Positions 44,209 to 52,230 of a DNA stretch of 64,000 bases are shown here, piece by piece. Position numbers and translations under genes: made by a program. The notes below the pieces were generated by a model that had not been told where the DNA came from, did not search any database, and saw only the letters and a list, made by a program, of their open reading frames with translations. Location: assembly GCF_000019965.1 (NCBI RefSeq), contig NC_010571.1, forward strand, positions 2,985,001 to 3,049,000, written 5' to 3'. The DNA comes from Opitutus terrae PB90-1 (lineage in GTDB: Bacteria > Verrucomicrobiota > Verrucomicrobiia > Opitutales > Opitutaceae). How positions within the stretch are numbered: position 1 is the first letter of the stretch; each line of letters begins with the position of its first letter.

Positions 44209-44539
44209 CCGGAGATCGGAGAACCCTCCTGCAAACCCACGGGCGAGACGCCCGTGCCACGTGCCATGGGCGTGCCGTCCGTGTCAGAAAAGTGAAACGA
44301 GCGCCCCAGCGGGGGCGCAAATTAGCTTGGAGAACGTGGCACGGGCATGCTGCCCGTGGACGGCGCTCCGCGCCGCAGACATGGGCGAGACGCCCGTGCC
44401 ACATACGGGCAGGAGAACCCGTGCCACCAGCACCAACTCGCGCCCGCTCAAAAGCTGATTTGCGGCCCCCCGCGGACCGCCTGCGTTCACCGATTGCGGA
44501 CGGAACCTTTCCTCGTAACACTCTGTCCGCCGTCCCTTC
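44209..44539. repeat. Intergenic repeat region with GTGGCACGGGC-family elements
   Basis: A complete 67-bp element (44336-44402) is bounded by GTGGCACGGGC and GCCCGTGCCAC, with GTGGACGGCGCTCCGCGCC in its centre, nearly identical to the element at 12770. Partial copies lie on both sides (CACGGGCGAGACGCCCGTG at 44238-44256, ACCCGTGCCAC near 44426). No gene is seen in the 331-bp gap; the end must hold the degQ promoter. Confidence 0.85.
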
Positions 44540-45955
44540 ATGAAATTCCGCTCTCTCGCCAGCTTGCTCTCGATCGCGATCGCGTCAGCCGTGCCTTTCG
44601 TCGCGCACGGCAAGGAAGCCAAACCCGATCGGAAGCCGCCTACGCTGGCGATCGATCCGAGCCCCGTCACCGCCGGCAAGTCAGCCCTGGTGACGAGCTA
44701 TGCGGATATTCTCGAGCCGGCGCAGAAAGCGGTGGTCTCGGTTTACTCGATGAAGATCGTGCGCGAACGCATGGCGCTGAATCCGTTCCTGCGGCAGTTT
44801 TTCGGTAACGAGATTCCGGATCAGGAACGCGAGCGCAAGGAAGAGGGGCTCGGCTCGGGGGTGATCGTTTCGCCCGACGGCTACATTCTCACAAACAACC
44901 ACGTCGTTGAAGGAGCGGATGAGTTGAAGGTGCTGCTCGCCGACGATCGCGAGTTCATTGCCAAAGTCATCGGCGCGGATCCGAAGACCGACATCGCGGT
45001 AATCAAGATCGAAGGCGAACGACTGCCGGTCGTGACGCTGGCCGACAGTGACAACATCCGCGTTGGCGACGTCGTGTTCGCGGTCGGGAATCCGCTCGCG
45101 GTCGGGCAGACGGTCACGATGGGCATCGTCTCGGCCAAGGGCCGCAGCGTGGGGATCCTCGACGAGGTCGCCGGCTATGAATCGTTCATCCAAACCGACG
45201 CGGCCATCAATATGGGGAACTCCGGGGGCGCCTTGGTGGATGCCAAAGGCCGGCTGGTGGGAATCAACAGCGCGATCCTGTCGCCCTCGCGCGGCAACAT
45301 CGGCATCGGGTTCGCCGTTCCGGTGAATCTAGCCGCGACGGTCATGCACAGCCTCATCGAGACCGGAACGGTTTCGCGCGGCTATCTCGGCGTGCAATCG
45401 CAGACGCTCGCCGCCGACGAGGCGGAGGCGTTTGGATTGCCGCGGGACACGAAGGGTGTGACCATTACCGACGTCACGCCGGACAGCGCGGCGGACAAGG
45501 GCGGGCTGAAGGTGGGTGACGTCGTCCTCAGCGTGAACGACAAACCCGTCGCGGCGTTGCGCGACCTGCGCATCTACATCGCCCAGACCGCTCCCGGCTC
45601 CAAGGTGAAGCTGAAGATTTCTCGCGACGGCAAACCGCAGGTGCTCGACATCGTATTGGGCAAACTGGACGAGAAACCCAACGAGTTGCTGACCGGTGTG
45701 GAGGTGTCTGCGTTGACGCCGGAGGCTCGACGCCGGCTGCGAATTCCGCCGCGGTTCGACGGGCTGTTGGTGACATCGGTCGATCCTGAATCGCCGTATG
45801 CGGACCGACTGGCGCCTGACGTCCTGATTTTGCAGGTCGACCGCGAGGACGTGAGCGACATTGAAGCTGCGCGGCGTGCGCTGACGCCTGGCCGGCACAT
45901 CCTGATTGTTTACTATCGCGGCTCGGCGCGCGTGATCGGGCTGACAGTGGAATAG
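44540..45955 (+). CDS. DegP/DegQ-family periplasmic serine protease
   Basis: The 471-residue exported protease has a signal peptide (cut near VAHGKEAK), a trypsin-like domain with catalytic H121 (NNHVVEG), D151 (TDIAVIK) and S228 (GNSGGAL), and two PDZ domains. PDZ1 spans about 290-375 (GYLGVQSQTL, GLKVGDVVLSVND) and PDZ2 about 385-471 (VTSVDPESPYADRLAPDVL). It degrades or refolds misfolded envelope proteins. The LA loop is present (MALNPFLRQFFGNEIPDQER). Its gene follows a repeat-filled gap and ends facing pyrE across another repeat. Confidence 0.94.
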   Translation: MKFRSLASLLSIAIASAVPFVAHGKEAKPDRKPPTLAIDPSPVTAGKSALVTSYADILEPAQKAVVSVYSMKIVRERMALNPFLRQFFGNEIPDQERERKEEGLGSGVIVSPDGYILTNNHVVEGADELKVLLADDREFIAKVIGADPKTDIAVIKIEGERLPVVTLADSDNIRVGDVVFAVGNPLAVGQTVTMGIVSAKGRSVGILDEVAGYESFIQTDAAINMGNSGGALVDAKGRLVGINSAILSPSRGNIGIGFAVPVNLAATVMHSLIETGTVSRGYLGVQSQTLAADEAEAFGLPRDTKGVTITDVTPDSAADKGGLKVGDVVLSVNDKPVAALRDLRIYIAQTAPGSKVKLKISRDGKPQVLDIVLGKLDEKPNELLTGVEVSALTPEARRRLRIPPRFDGLLVTSVDPESPYADRLAPDVLILQVDREDVSDIEAARRALTPGRHILIVYYRGSARVIGLTVE

Positions 45956-45972
45956 CGCGTACGCTGGGGAGC

Positions 45973-46045
45973 GGAGGTTAACCCGCCGTCCCCGGCGGGT
46001 TGAACCGACAAAAGAAAGCCCGCCGGGTACGGCGGGCTCCACCTC
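45973..46045. repeat. Palindromic repeat between convergent degQ-like and pyrE genes
   Basis: AACCCGCCG/CGGCGGGTT (45980-46001) and AGCCCGCCG/CGGCGGGCT (46017-46038) are two perfect 9-bp hairpins enclosed by GGAGGT and ACCTCC. It may double as a bidirectional terminator. Confidence 0.8.
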
Positions 46046-46064
46046 CAAACGCAGCGACCCAGAC

Positions 46065-46634
46065 TCAGCTGCCGGGCTTTTGCACGGGGATCTTCGCGAG
46101 CCACTCCGGAACGGCGTCGGCCGGATACGTCGGGAAGCTCAGCTCGAGCAGGGAAATCGCAGGCACGTCGAAGCGCGCCGCGCCGGCGCTGCGGTCAACC
46201 AGCATCGCCACGGCGACTGGCGTGCCGCCGGCCTTGCGCACGATATCAAGGCATTCCAGAACGCGGCCGCCGCGAGTGACGACATCCTCCGCCACCAGCA
46301 CGCGTTCACCGGGCGAGAACGCAAAGCCTCGGCGCAACACCAGCGCGTTGTCCTCCTTCTCGGCGAAGAGGTAGCGCGCCTTCGCCTGCCGGGCGAGTTC
46401 CTGGCCGATCACCAGGCCGCCCATCGCGGGCGCGAGCACGGTGGTGAACGACAGTCGCTGCAATTTCACCAAGAGCAGCTGAGCGAGCCGCTCCACCGCA
46501 TCGAGGTGCTGGCAGACCTGCGCGCACTGAAAGTAGTGCCCGCTGTGGAGTCCGGAGCGCAGAACGAAATGTCCCTCCTGCAGGGCGCGCGTGCGGATGA
46601 AAATGTCGAGGATCTCTTTCTGGGTCGAGTCCAT
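46065..46634 (-). CDS. pyrE: Orotate phosphoribosyltransferase
   Basis: The 189-residue enzyme joins orotate to PRPP to make OMP in pyrimidine synthesis. GHFVLRSGLHSGHYFQCAQV is the N-terminal orotate-side motif; AEKEDNALVLRRGF is the flexible loop and VLVAEDVVTRGGRV the PRPP-binding motif (usually VEDVVTTGGS). Length matches the short bacterial family. It is divergent from the metallo-beta-lactamase-fold gene with a 38-bp gap. Confidence 0.94.
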   Translation of the reverse strand: MDSTQKEILDIFIRTRALQEGHFVLRSGLHSGHYFQCAQVCQHLDAVERLAQLLLVKLQRLSFTTVLAPAMGGLVIGQELARQAKARYLFAEKEDNALVLRRGFAFSPGERVLVAEDVVTRGGRVLECLDIVRKAGGTPVAVAMLVDRSAGAARFDVPAISLLELSFPTYPADAVPEWLAKIPVQKPGS

Positions 46635-46672
46635 GCGCCCCGACGCTGCGCGGAAGCCGTCGAAAAAACAAA

Positions 46673-47560
46673 ATGATTTTGCACCCCGTCGCGTCCCGCG
46701 GTAGCTTCGGCCTCGCCGTGTTGAACCCAGTGCCGTTGGAGGACGAACTCGGCGATGTGCTGGAAAAAGCCATGCGCCAGATGGGCCTCACCGAGGAGGC
46801 GTTGGGGGACCGTGCGCACGTGGATTCGAGCCGGATTCGCGATGCGATCGACTACCGCTCGGACCTCTCCGGAGCCGAGTTGCGACGGCTTGCGGCCGTG
46901 CTGCGGCTCAACGAAGTCGGATTGTGTGCGCTCGGCTGCAACCAGTATCCGCTGCCCGTGCTGGGCGCGTTGCCGTTCTGCGTGCATCCGCTGCGGATTC
47001 CCTATGGCATCGGCGTCACCAACGCCTACATCGTGACGCCGTGCGGCGGCTCCCGTGGCATTCTGTTCGATACGGGGCCGGGAATCGCGGCGATGGAGGA
47101 GGTCTGGCCGGACGCGGTGCGTCAGATCGAGGCCGTTTTCCTCACTCACGTGGAGGCCGAGCACACCGGCGGGCTGTGCGATCTGGTCGAACGGTTTCAG
47201 GTGTCCGCCGCCTATCATCCGGTCGGTGCGGTGGTGCCCTGCGGCCAGCCCCTCGGAGAAGGGGAACGGAAGGTATTCGGCCGGGTGCAGGTCACCGCGT
47301 TCAGCACGCCGGGGCACGCACTGGCGCACAACTGTTACCTCGTGGAAAGTCTGGTCGCCGCTCGTGGGCGGGCGCTCCTGATCTCCGGCGATCTGTTTTT
47401 TGCGGGCTCCGTCGGATGCGCGCATCACTGCCAGCGGCAGCTGGCGACGAACCTGGGGCGGATGTTGCAGGCGATTCCGGCTGATACGGTGATTGCGCCG
47501 GGGCACGGCCCGATGACGACGGCCGAGAACGAGCTGCGCTACAATCCCTTCGTGAGCTGA
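46673..47560 (+). CDS. HTH plus metallo-beta-lactamase-fold fusion with altered metal site
   Basis: The 295-residue protein begins with an XRE-like helix-turn-helix segment (about 25-88, LEKAMRQMGLTEEALGDRAH, VLRLNEVGLCAL). A metallo-beta-lactamase-fold domain fills about 95-290, with TPGHALAHN, ISGDLFFAG and IAPGHGP. The usual HxHxDH metal motif reads H159-x-E161-x-E163-H164, so two ligands are replaced by glutamates; metal binding could be changed or lost. Fusion with a DNA-binding-like domain is unusual and suggests a ligand-sensing regulator or a repurposed hydrolase. Its neighbour pyrE is divergent. Function is not recognised. Confidence 0.75.
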   Translation: MILHPVASRGSFGLAVLNPVPLEDELGDVLEKAMRQMGLTEEALGDRAHVDSSRIRDAIDYRSDLSGAELRRLAAVLRLNEVGLCALGCNQYPLPVLGALPFCVHPLRIPYGIGVTNAYIVTPCGGSRGILFDTGPGIAAMEEVWPDAVRQIEAVFLTHVEAEHTGGLCDLVERFQVSAAYHPVGAVVPCGQPLGEGERKVFGRVQVTAFSTPGHALAHNCYLVESLVAARGRALLISGDLFFAGSVGCAHHCQRQLATNLGRMLQAIPADTVIAPGHGPMTTAENELRYNPFVS

Positions 47561-47590
47561 GGCGGGTGCATCGCACGGGCTTCAGACTGG

Positions 47591-47664
<74 letters not shown>

Positions 47665-47974
47665 ATTCCGTCTGCTCGAAGGATCTGCTCCGAGGAAGGC
47701 GGAGGAAAAGCCACGGGCGATGTCACCGCAAACAAATTCGCGCGAAGTTTTTGGCGTGGCGATCAGCGTCCGCGCGCGCACGACGAGCGCGAATCCTGGA
47801 ACCGGGGTATCAGGTAGCGGCAGGCCTTCCTTCAACCTTGCTCGGGGCTCGGGCTTCTCGAACGGCGTCCCTGCGGGCCTGAGGGCGAACCGGCGCGTAG
47901 CCACGCCTGCCGCTGCCGGCAATGAGCACGAGATTCTCCCACTACCCACTCGCCCCGGCGTGGCAGGAGCGGAA
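47665..47974. other. Gene-free gap with GC-rich, repeat-like sequence
   Basis: About 310 bp between tRNA-Pro and the terminator of the coiled-coil gene. It contains several inexact inverted segments (GGTAGCGGCAGG near 47815, CCTGCCGCTGCC near 47908) that look like a degraded palindromic element. A 168-codon open frame across it has no recognisable protein features and overlaps a real gene in its second half, so I do not call it. Confidence 0.5.
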
Positions 47975-48010
47975 ACAACAAAAAGGCCCAAGGCACGGGG
48001 CCTTGGGCCT
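47975..48010 (-). terminator. Intrinsic terminator at the end of the TonB operon
   Basis: On the minus strand AGGCCCAAGG, a 7-base loop and CCTTGGGCCT form a 10-bp stem followed by TTTTGTTGTTT. It lies 26 bp after the stop codon of the last operon gene. Confidence 0.9.
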
Positions 48011-48035
48011 GAGAGAGTGAGCGTAAGCGTCCGGA

Positions 48036-48569
48036 TCAGGACTTCTTCGCCGGTGGCGGCGGAGGAGTGGCAATGGCGCTGTCCGCCGCGCGTTTCGCGA
48101 TCATGTCGGTCATGCGCTGGATCTCGAGTTCCGCGTTGCGCTTGGCGACGCGGGCGAGCTCCACCTGCTTGGCGAGCTCGAACTCCTCGCGATTCAGCTT
48201 TTCCTTCTGCGTGCGCAGGGCGCTGAGCTGGACTTCGAGTTCGCCGGCCTGCTTGGCGTAGCCGTCGGCTTTTGCGTTCGCGGCATCGGTGGCGTCCTTG
48301 ACCTTCTTGTCTTCGGCGGCCTGCTTCGCAGCGCGATCGGCTTCCTTCTTGGCTTCCTCGGCGGCACGATCGGCGGCGCGCTTGGCGGCGTCGTCGCGAG
48401 CTTTCTGCTCGATTTCCGCTTTGCGATCGGCTTCGACTTTCGCCTTCGCGGCGGCTTCTTCCGTGCGCTTTTTGTCGAGGATGCGGGCCTCTTCGACGTG
48501 CGCGAAATAGAAGAAAAGGAAGATCGCCAGCAAACTGCCGACGGAAACGAGATACATCCACTTTTTCAT
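48036..48569 (-). CDS. Membrane-anchored coiled-coil protein of the TonB operon (1)
   Basis: The 177-residue protein has an N-terminal transmembrane helix (MYLVSVGSLLAIFLFFYFA), then about 130 residues of A/K/E/R-rich coiled coil (ADRKAEIEQKARDDAAKRAA), a short second helix and a proline tail (ATPPPPPAKKS). It is likely periplasmic except for the N terminus. No enzyme motif is visible. It is the last gene of the exbB-exbD-exbD-tonB-TPR operon and is similar in plan to the gene just upstream, so the pair may be spacers or tethers in a TonB/Tol-like machine, perhaps with a role like TolA's long helical domain. That role is inference. Confidence 0.8.
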   Translation of the reverse strand: MKKWMYLVSVGSLLAIFLFFYFAHVEEARILDKKRTEEAAAKAKVEADRKAEIEQKARDDAAKRAADRAAEEAKKEADRAAKQAAEDKKVKDATDAANAKADGYAKQAGELEVQLSALRTQKEKLNREEFELAKQVELARVAKRNAELEIQRMTDMIAKRAADSAIATPPPPPAKKS

Positions 48570-48590
48570 GGGGAGGGGAGAGGTCGGTGA

Positions 48591-49133
48591 TCAGGAGTTG
48601 CGGGCACGGGCGGCGAGCGCTTCAGCCTGGGCCCGGGCGTTGTCCGCCGCGGCGATCTTGTCCAACACCTCGGAGAGGCTCTTCACGTTGGACTCAGCCT
48701 GCCGCACATAGGTTTTGAGGAACTCCTGTTCTTCGATGGTGCGCTTCTTGGTGGCTTCGATTTCAGCGATGGCGTCCTTCTCCAACTTGATGTCTTTCTC
48801 GAGGCGTTCGACCTGCTGGGCGAGCTTCTGCTGGTCGCGCTGCGCCTTCTCCAAGGCCTCGCGAGCGAGTTGGCGGGCTTCCGCGTCCGCCTTGTCCTTG
48901 AGCTCCTTGGCGGCGCGCTCGGCCTTGCGGCGCTCCTGCGCGGCGAGGGCGTCCTGAATGGCCTTCTCGCGGTTCTTGGCCTCTTCGCGCAGCTTTTCTT
49001 CCTTCTTCGCGCGAATATCCGCCTGCTCCTTGGCGAGCTGCGCCTCGTAGCCCTCACTGAAATTCCAGTAGACGGCGCCAAAGGCGATGAGACCTATGAG
49101 CGGAACGAGAAAGTAGACGTGGGTTTTCTTCAT
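48591..49133 (-). CDS. Membrane-anchored coiled-coil protein of the TonB operon (2)
   Basis: The 180-residue protein begins MKKTHVYFLVPLIGLIAFGA, one transmembrane helix, followed by an extended K/E/A/Q-rich coiled coil (AKEQADIRAKKEEKLREEAK, LAQQVERLEKDIKLEKDAI) to the end. Its layout matches the neighbour at 48036-48569, though sequence similarity is mainly compositional. The two genes are 21 bp apart and follow the TPR gene by 18 bp, so all three are surely cotranscribed. No known family was recognised. Confidence 0.8.
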   Translation of the reverse strand: MKKTHVYFLVPLIGLIAFGAVYWNFSEGYEAQLAKEQADIRAKKEEKLREEAKNREKAIQDALAAQERRKAERAAKELKDKADAEARQLAREALEKAQRDQQKLAQQVERLEKDIKLEKDAIAEIEATKKRTIEEQEFLKTYVRQAESNVKSLSEVLDKIAAADNARAQAEALAARARNS

Positions 49134-49151
49134 GAGGATTGAAAGCCGGAT

Positions 49152-50570
49152 TTACCGCGCGGCGACGTTCTTGGTGGCCGCCTCGCGCTCACGCAGCGCG
49201 TCTTGGATCGCGTTCTTCAGCCGCGGGAGCTGGGTGTCCTTTTGGGCGTCGGGGAAGGTCAGCGCCTTGTCCGCGGCCGCGAGTGCCTCTTCGAGTTTGC
49301 CGAGTTCCCACGCCACGTAGGCGAGGAAACCATAGGCGCCACCCGGCTTGTCGAGGTTGCCCTTCACCAAGGCGTCCTTGATGTGCTTGTAGGCCTCGTT
49401 GGGCTTGTTGAGTGAATAGTAGATCGTGGCGGCCGAGTAGTCGAGCTGGCCGGATTTCGGGAATTTCTTGGTGCCTTCCATCAACGCCTCGATGGCGGCG
49501 AAGGGCTTGTCGACCTGCTGATAGGAGGAGGCGAGCAACTCCCAATTTTTGAGGTCCTGCTCGATCGAACCGTCGCGCAGGCCGGCGTGCAGAATCTCCG
49601 TGGCCCGGCCAAATTGACCGACGTTGAAATACATGCCGAAGAGGGAGTAGTAGTCCTTCGGCGTCTTCATGAAGCCGAGGGCTTGGGCGCGTTCCATCGC
49701 GGTGATCGCGCGGGTGTTGTATTCGCGGGCCTTGTCCGGATCCTTCTCCTGGGCGGCCAATGTGCCGTACACACCGACGAGCTGGGACCAGTAGTCCTTC
49801 TTGCCGGGGTATTGCTTGACCAGCAGCTCGAGGATCTCGCCGAGCTTGACCCAGTCATTGTTTTGCTGGGCCACGGCGAGGAGGATGAGGAAGCTGCCTT
49901 CCTTCGGGCGGACCGCGGTGCGGAGGGCGCGCTCGATCTGCTCGCCGGCGCGCTTGACCAACTCCATGTCCGGCTTGTCCGGATTCAGCACGCCCTGCTG
50001 ATAGAGCACATTGGCGAAGAACATCTGCGCCTCAGCCCGAGCGGGGTCGAACGGCGGCTTCTTGGACTGCGCCAACCAGCGCTCGAGATACTTGATGGCC
50101 TTGGCAAAATTCTGCTTCTGCTGCGCCGGAGATTTGCTCTCGGTGGCTTCCTGATAGCAAAGCTGGGCGAGGTAGTAGACGCGTTCCTGCTGGCTGTTTT
50201 GGTCGAAAAACTTGTAGGCATCGCCCAACTGGAGGGCCTGTTCCCACGGGGCAATCGCCTTGGACAGCTCGCCCTTCTGCAGGTAGAGCTTGGCTTCGAC
50301 ATCGCTCGCGATCGCCATGTCGTAGCTCTTTGCTTCGACCCGGCTGCGGATGCCTTGGATCAGCGCCAGCGCGGCGTCCCAGTTCTTCGCGTCGAGCAGC
50401 GGCTGGAGCTTGTCGAGATCCTGCGAGGTGCGTTCCTCGAGCTCGCGGGGCGGAGCGTTGTCATCCTGAGCGCGCACGAAACCCGGCGTGACCAGCGCAC
50501 AGCCCAGCACAAGCGCGGCTAGGCGCGCGTAGCGGCGTCGGGAGGAGAGAGGGGAGGAAGAAACAGTCAC
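49152..50570 (-). CDS. Periplasmic TPR protein of the TonB operon
   Basis: The 472-residue exported protein has a signal peptide (LAALVLGCALVTPGFVRAQ) followed by TPR and TPR-like repeats along its length (SYDMAIASDVEAKLYLQKGE, FGRATEILHAGLRDG, KLEEALAAADKALTFPDA). Similar TPR proteins accompany some TonB2/TtpC systems of gammaproteobacteria, where they help energy transfer to receptors. The gene starts 9 bp after tonB stops. It probably links TonB to partner proteins in the periplasm; direct evidence is lacking. Confidence 0.85.
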   Translation of the reverse strand: MTVSSSPLSSRRRYARLAALVLGCALVTPGFVRAQDDNAPPRELEERTSQDLDKLQPLLDAKNWDAALALIQGIRSRVEAKSYDMAIASDVEAKLYLQKGELSKAIAPWEQALQLGDAYKFFDQNSQQERVYYLAQLCYQEATESKSPAQQKQNFAKAIKYLERWLAQSKKPPFDPARAEAQMFFANVLYQQGVLNPDKPDMELVKRAGEQIERALRTAVRPKEGSFLILLAVAQQNNDWVKLGEILELLVKQYPGKKDYWSQLVGVYGTLAAQEKDPDKAREYNTRAITAMERAQALGFMKTPKDYYSLFGMYFNVGQFGRATEILHAGLRDGSIEQDLKNWELLASSYQQVDKPFAAIEALMEGTKKFPKSGQLDYSAATIYYSLNKPNEAYKHIKDALVKGNLDKPGGAYGFLAYVAWELGKLEEALAAADKALTFPDAQKDTQLPRLKNAIQDALREREAATKNVAAR

Positions 50571-50579
50571 GTTGGTAAA

Positions 50580-51242
50580 TTAGTCCTCATTCAAACTGAA
50601 TGAGATGGGCTGCTGCATGCGGGTGTTGACGACCCGACCGCCCTTCTTGCCGGGGCGGAATTTCCATTTAGCGACGGCCTGCACCGCGGCGGTTTCGAAT
50701 TCGCGCTGGGTGGAGCGGACCGCGAAGGGATTGCGGACATCGCCGTTGGTATCGACGATGAACTCGACCAGGACTTCGCCCGTGATACCAGCGCGGCGCA
50801 TTTCGAACGGATACTGCGGCGGAACGGTGGCGCGGATCTGCGGGATCTGATCGAGCTGATTGATGTTGAAGACCTGGATGCCTTTGCCGAGGCCAGTGGG
50901 CCGGTTCTGCGGGATGCTGATTACGCCGACCGCGGGCTTGAGATTCTCGGGCGGAGGCGGCTGCACCTGCTGCACGAAGGAGTCGAGCTGCACGATCTGC
51001 GGCACGTCGGTCTGCATCGGCGGGGCGAACTCGACGGGCGCCGCCTCGGCATCGCTGGTGTCAGCGGTTTCCGGCGGCTCGTCGGGCTCGAGCTTCGGCA
51101 TCTCCATCAGCTGGATCGTCGGAGCTTCCTCCTGGACCATGTGTTTCTTGGTGGGGCGCTTGCTGAGCTCCTCGCTGATCCAAGCCGCACCCCCGTGGAA
51201 AGCGATGGAGAGAAGGATGCCAATGATTAAGTCACGACGCAT
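50580..51242 (-). CDS. tonB: TonB energy transducer
   Basis: The 220-residue protein has an N-terminal transmembrane helix (LIIGILLSIAFHGGAAW) with the conserved S-x3-H (SIAFH) that couples to ExbB/ExbD. A proline/glutamate-rich periplasmic spacer follows (about 40-110), then the C-terminal TonB domain (about 140-218, YPFEMRRAGITGEVLVEFIV, AVAKWKFRPGKKGG). It transmits proton-motive energy to TonB-dependent receptors such as the one at 6273-9881. The spacer is short compared with E. coli TonB. It sits immediately after two exbD genes. Confidence 0.94.
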   Translation of the reverse strand: MRRDLIIGILLSIAFHGGAAWISEELSKRPTKKHMVQEEAPTIQLMEMPKLEPDEPPETADTSDAEAAPVEFAPPMQTDVPQIVQLDSFVQQVQPPPPENLKPAVGVISIPQNRPTGLGKGIQVFNINQLDQIPQIRATVPPQYPFEMRRAGITGEVLVEFIVDTNGDVRNPFAVRSTQREFETAAVQAVAKWKFRPGKKGGRVVNTRMQQPISFSLNED

Positions 51243-51260
51243 GGAAAGATCCTCGTGGGA

Positions 51261-51701
51261 TTAGCGGCCCGTGGGGCGCACGCGGGTCTCGACGGAGACC
51301 TGTTGAATGTCCGCTTTGCGCACCTCGTCCAGTGCCTGGACCGTGATGCCGAACTTGGCCTTGTCGTCGCCGGCGATGAGCACGCGCGGCACCGCGACCT
51401 GGGTCTTGTAGTGGGCGAGCCGCGGGCGGATCTCGCTTAGGTTGATCAGCTCCTTGTTCCAGTAGCAGGTGCCTTGGTCGGAGATCTGCAGCGTGACTGT
51501 GTCGTCGTCCGATTTGGACGAAGAGGCAGTCGACGCCACGGGCAGGTTCACGGGGACGGACTGAATTTTGTTCAGCGAGAGCGTGAAGAGAACGAAGGTG
51601 GCGAGCAGGAAGAAGATGACGTCGATCAGCGGAATGATCTCGATACGTGCCTTCTTCTTTCCTTCTTCAGGTACAACCGATTTGGTAGCAGGTCCGGCCA
51701 T
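51261..51701 (-). CDS. exbD: ExbD/TolR-family biopolymer transport protein (copy 2)
   Basis: The 146-residue protein has a short cytoplasmic tail, one transmembrane helix with the proton-path aspartate in IPLIDVIFFLLATFVLFTLS, and a periplasmic domain ending in RVRPTGR. It forms the ExbB-ExbD proton channel that drives TonB. The membrane segment is almost identical to that of the upstream copy, while the periplasmic parts differ, which suggests a heteromeric ExbD pair rather than simple redundancy. The gap to tonB is 18 bp. Confidence 0.93.
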   Translation of the reverse strand: MAGPATKSVVPEEGKKKARIEIIPLIDVIFFLLATFVLFTLSLNKIQSVPVNLPVASTASSSKSDDDTVTLQISDQGTCYWNKELINLSEIRPRLAHYKTQVAVPRVLIAGDDKAKFGITVQALDEVRKADIQQVSVETRVRPTGR

Positions 51702-51745
51702 GGAAGTGAGGATTGGCTGTCAGGTAAGGGCGGGAGGCAACGGGC

Positions 51746-52183
51746 TCAGCTCGCGCCGGGCGGACGTACGCGCGTCTCGATGAGAACCTTCTGGAAACCG
51801 GCCTTGCGCACTTCGTCGAAGACGTAGATCGCCTGGCTGAAGAATGCGTTCTCATCGCCGTTGATCAGAATACGCGCTTCCGGATTCGAGACGTGGAAGG
51901 CGCGGAGCCGTTCAAGGAATTCGTCCAGCGTGACGGGGTCCTTGTCCCAGCCCAGCGTGCCCTCCTGGGTCACGGTGATCGTGACGGACTCGCTCGGGTC
52001 GCGCGGTTCGCCCGTGCCCGACTGCGGCAGCACGACGCCGCTCAATCCATTCGACTTGTTGAGCGACAGCGTGAAGAGGACGAACGTGGCGAGCAGGAAG
52101 AAGATGACGTCGATCAGCGGGATGATCTCGATACGCGCCTTCTTCTTGCCGCCGCTGGTTTTACCGCCTGAGGAACCGGCCAT
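51746..52183 (-). CDS. exbD: ExbD/TolR-family biopolymer transport protein (copy 1)
   Basis: The 145-residue protein has a glycine/lysine-rich N terminus (GGKTSGGKKKARIEI), the transmembrane helix with the conserved Asp (IPLIDVIFFLLATFVLFTLS) and a periplasmic domain ending in ETRVRPPGAS. Like its neighbour it should line the ExbB proton channel. Tandem exbD genes are common in Bacteroidetes- and Verrucomicrobia-type TonB operons. It follows exbB by 47 bp. The start is preceded by a pyrimidine-rich stretch with no Shine-Dalgarno sequence. Confidence 0.93.
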   Translation of the reverse strand: MAGSSGGKTSGGKKKARIEIIPLIDVIFFLLATFVLFTLSLNKSNGLSGVVLPQSGTGEPRDPSESVTITVTQEGTLGWDKDPVTLDEFLERLRAFHVSNPEARILINGDENAFFSQAIYVFDEVRKAGFQKVLIETRVRPPGAS

Positions 52184-52230
52184 ATTGGGAAGAGAGTAGA
52201 CTGACGAAACGTGCCACCGGACGGGTGGCG

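Noticed and set aside
47720-48226. A 168-codon plus-strand frame after tRNA-Pro.
   Set aside because: Its second half is antisense to the coiled-coil gene and the first half lies in repeat-like DNA; no start context or protein features.
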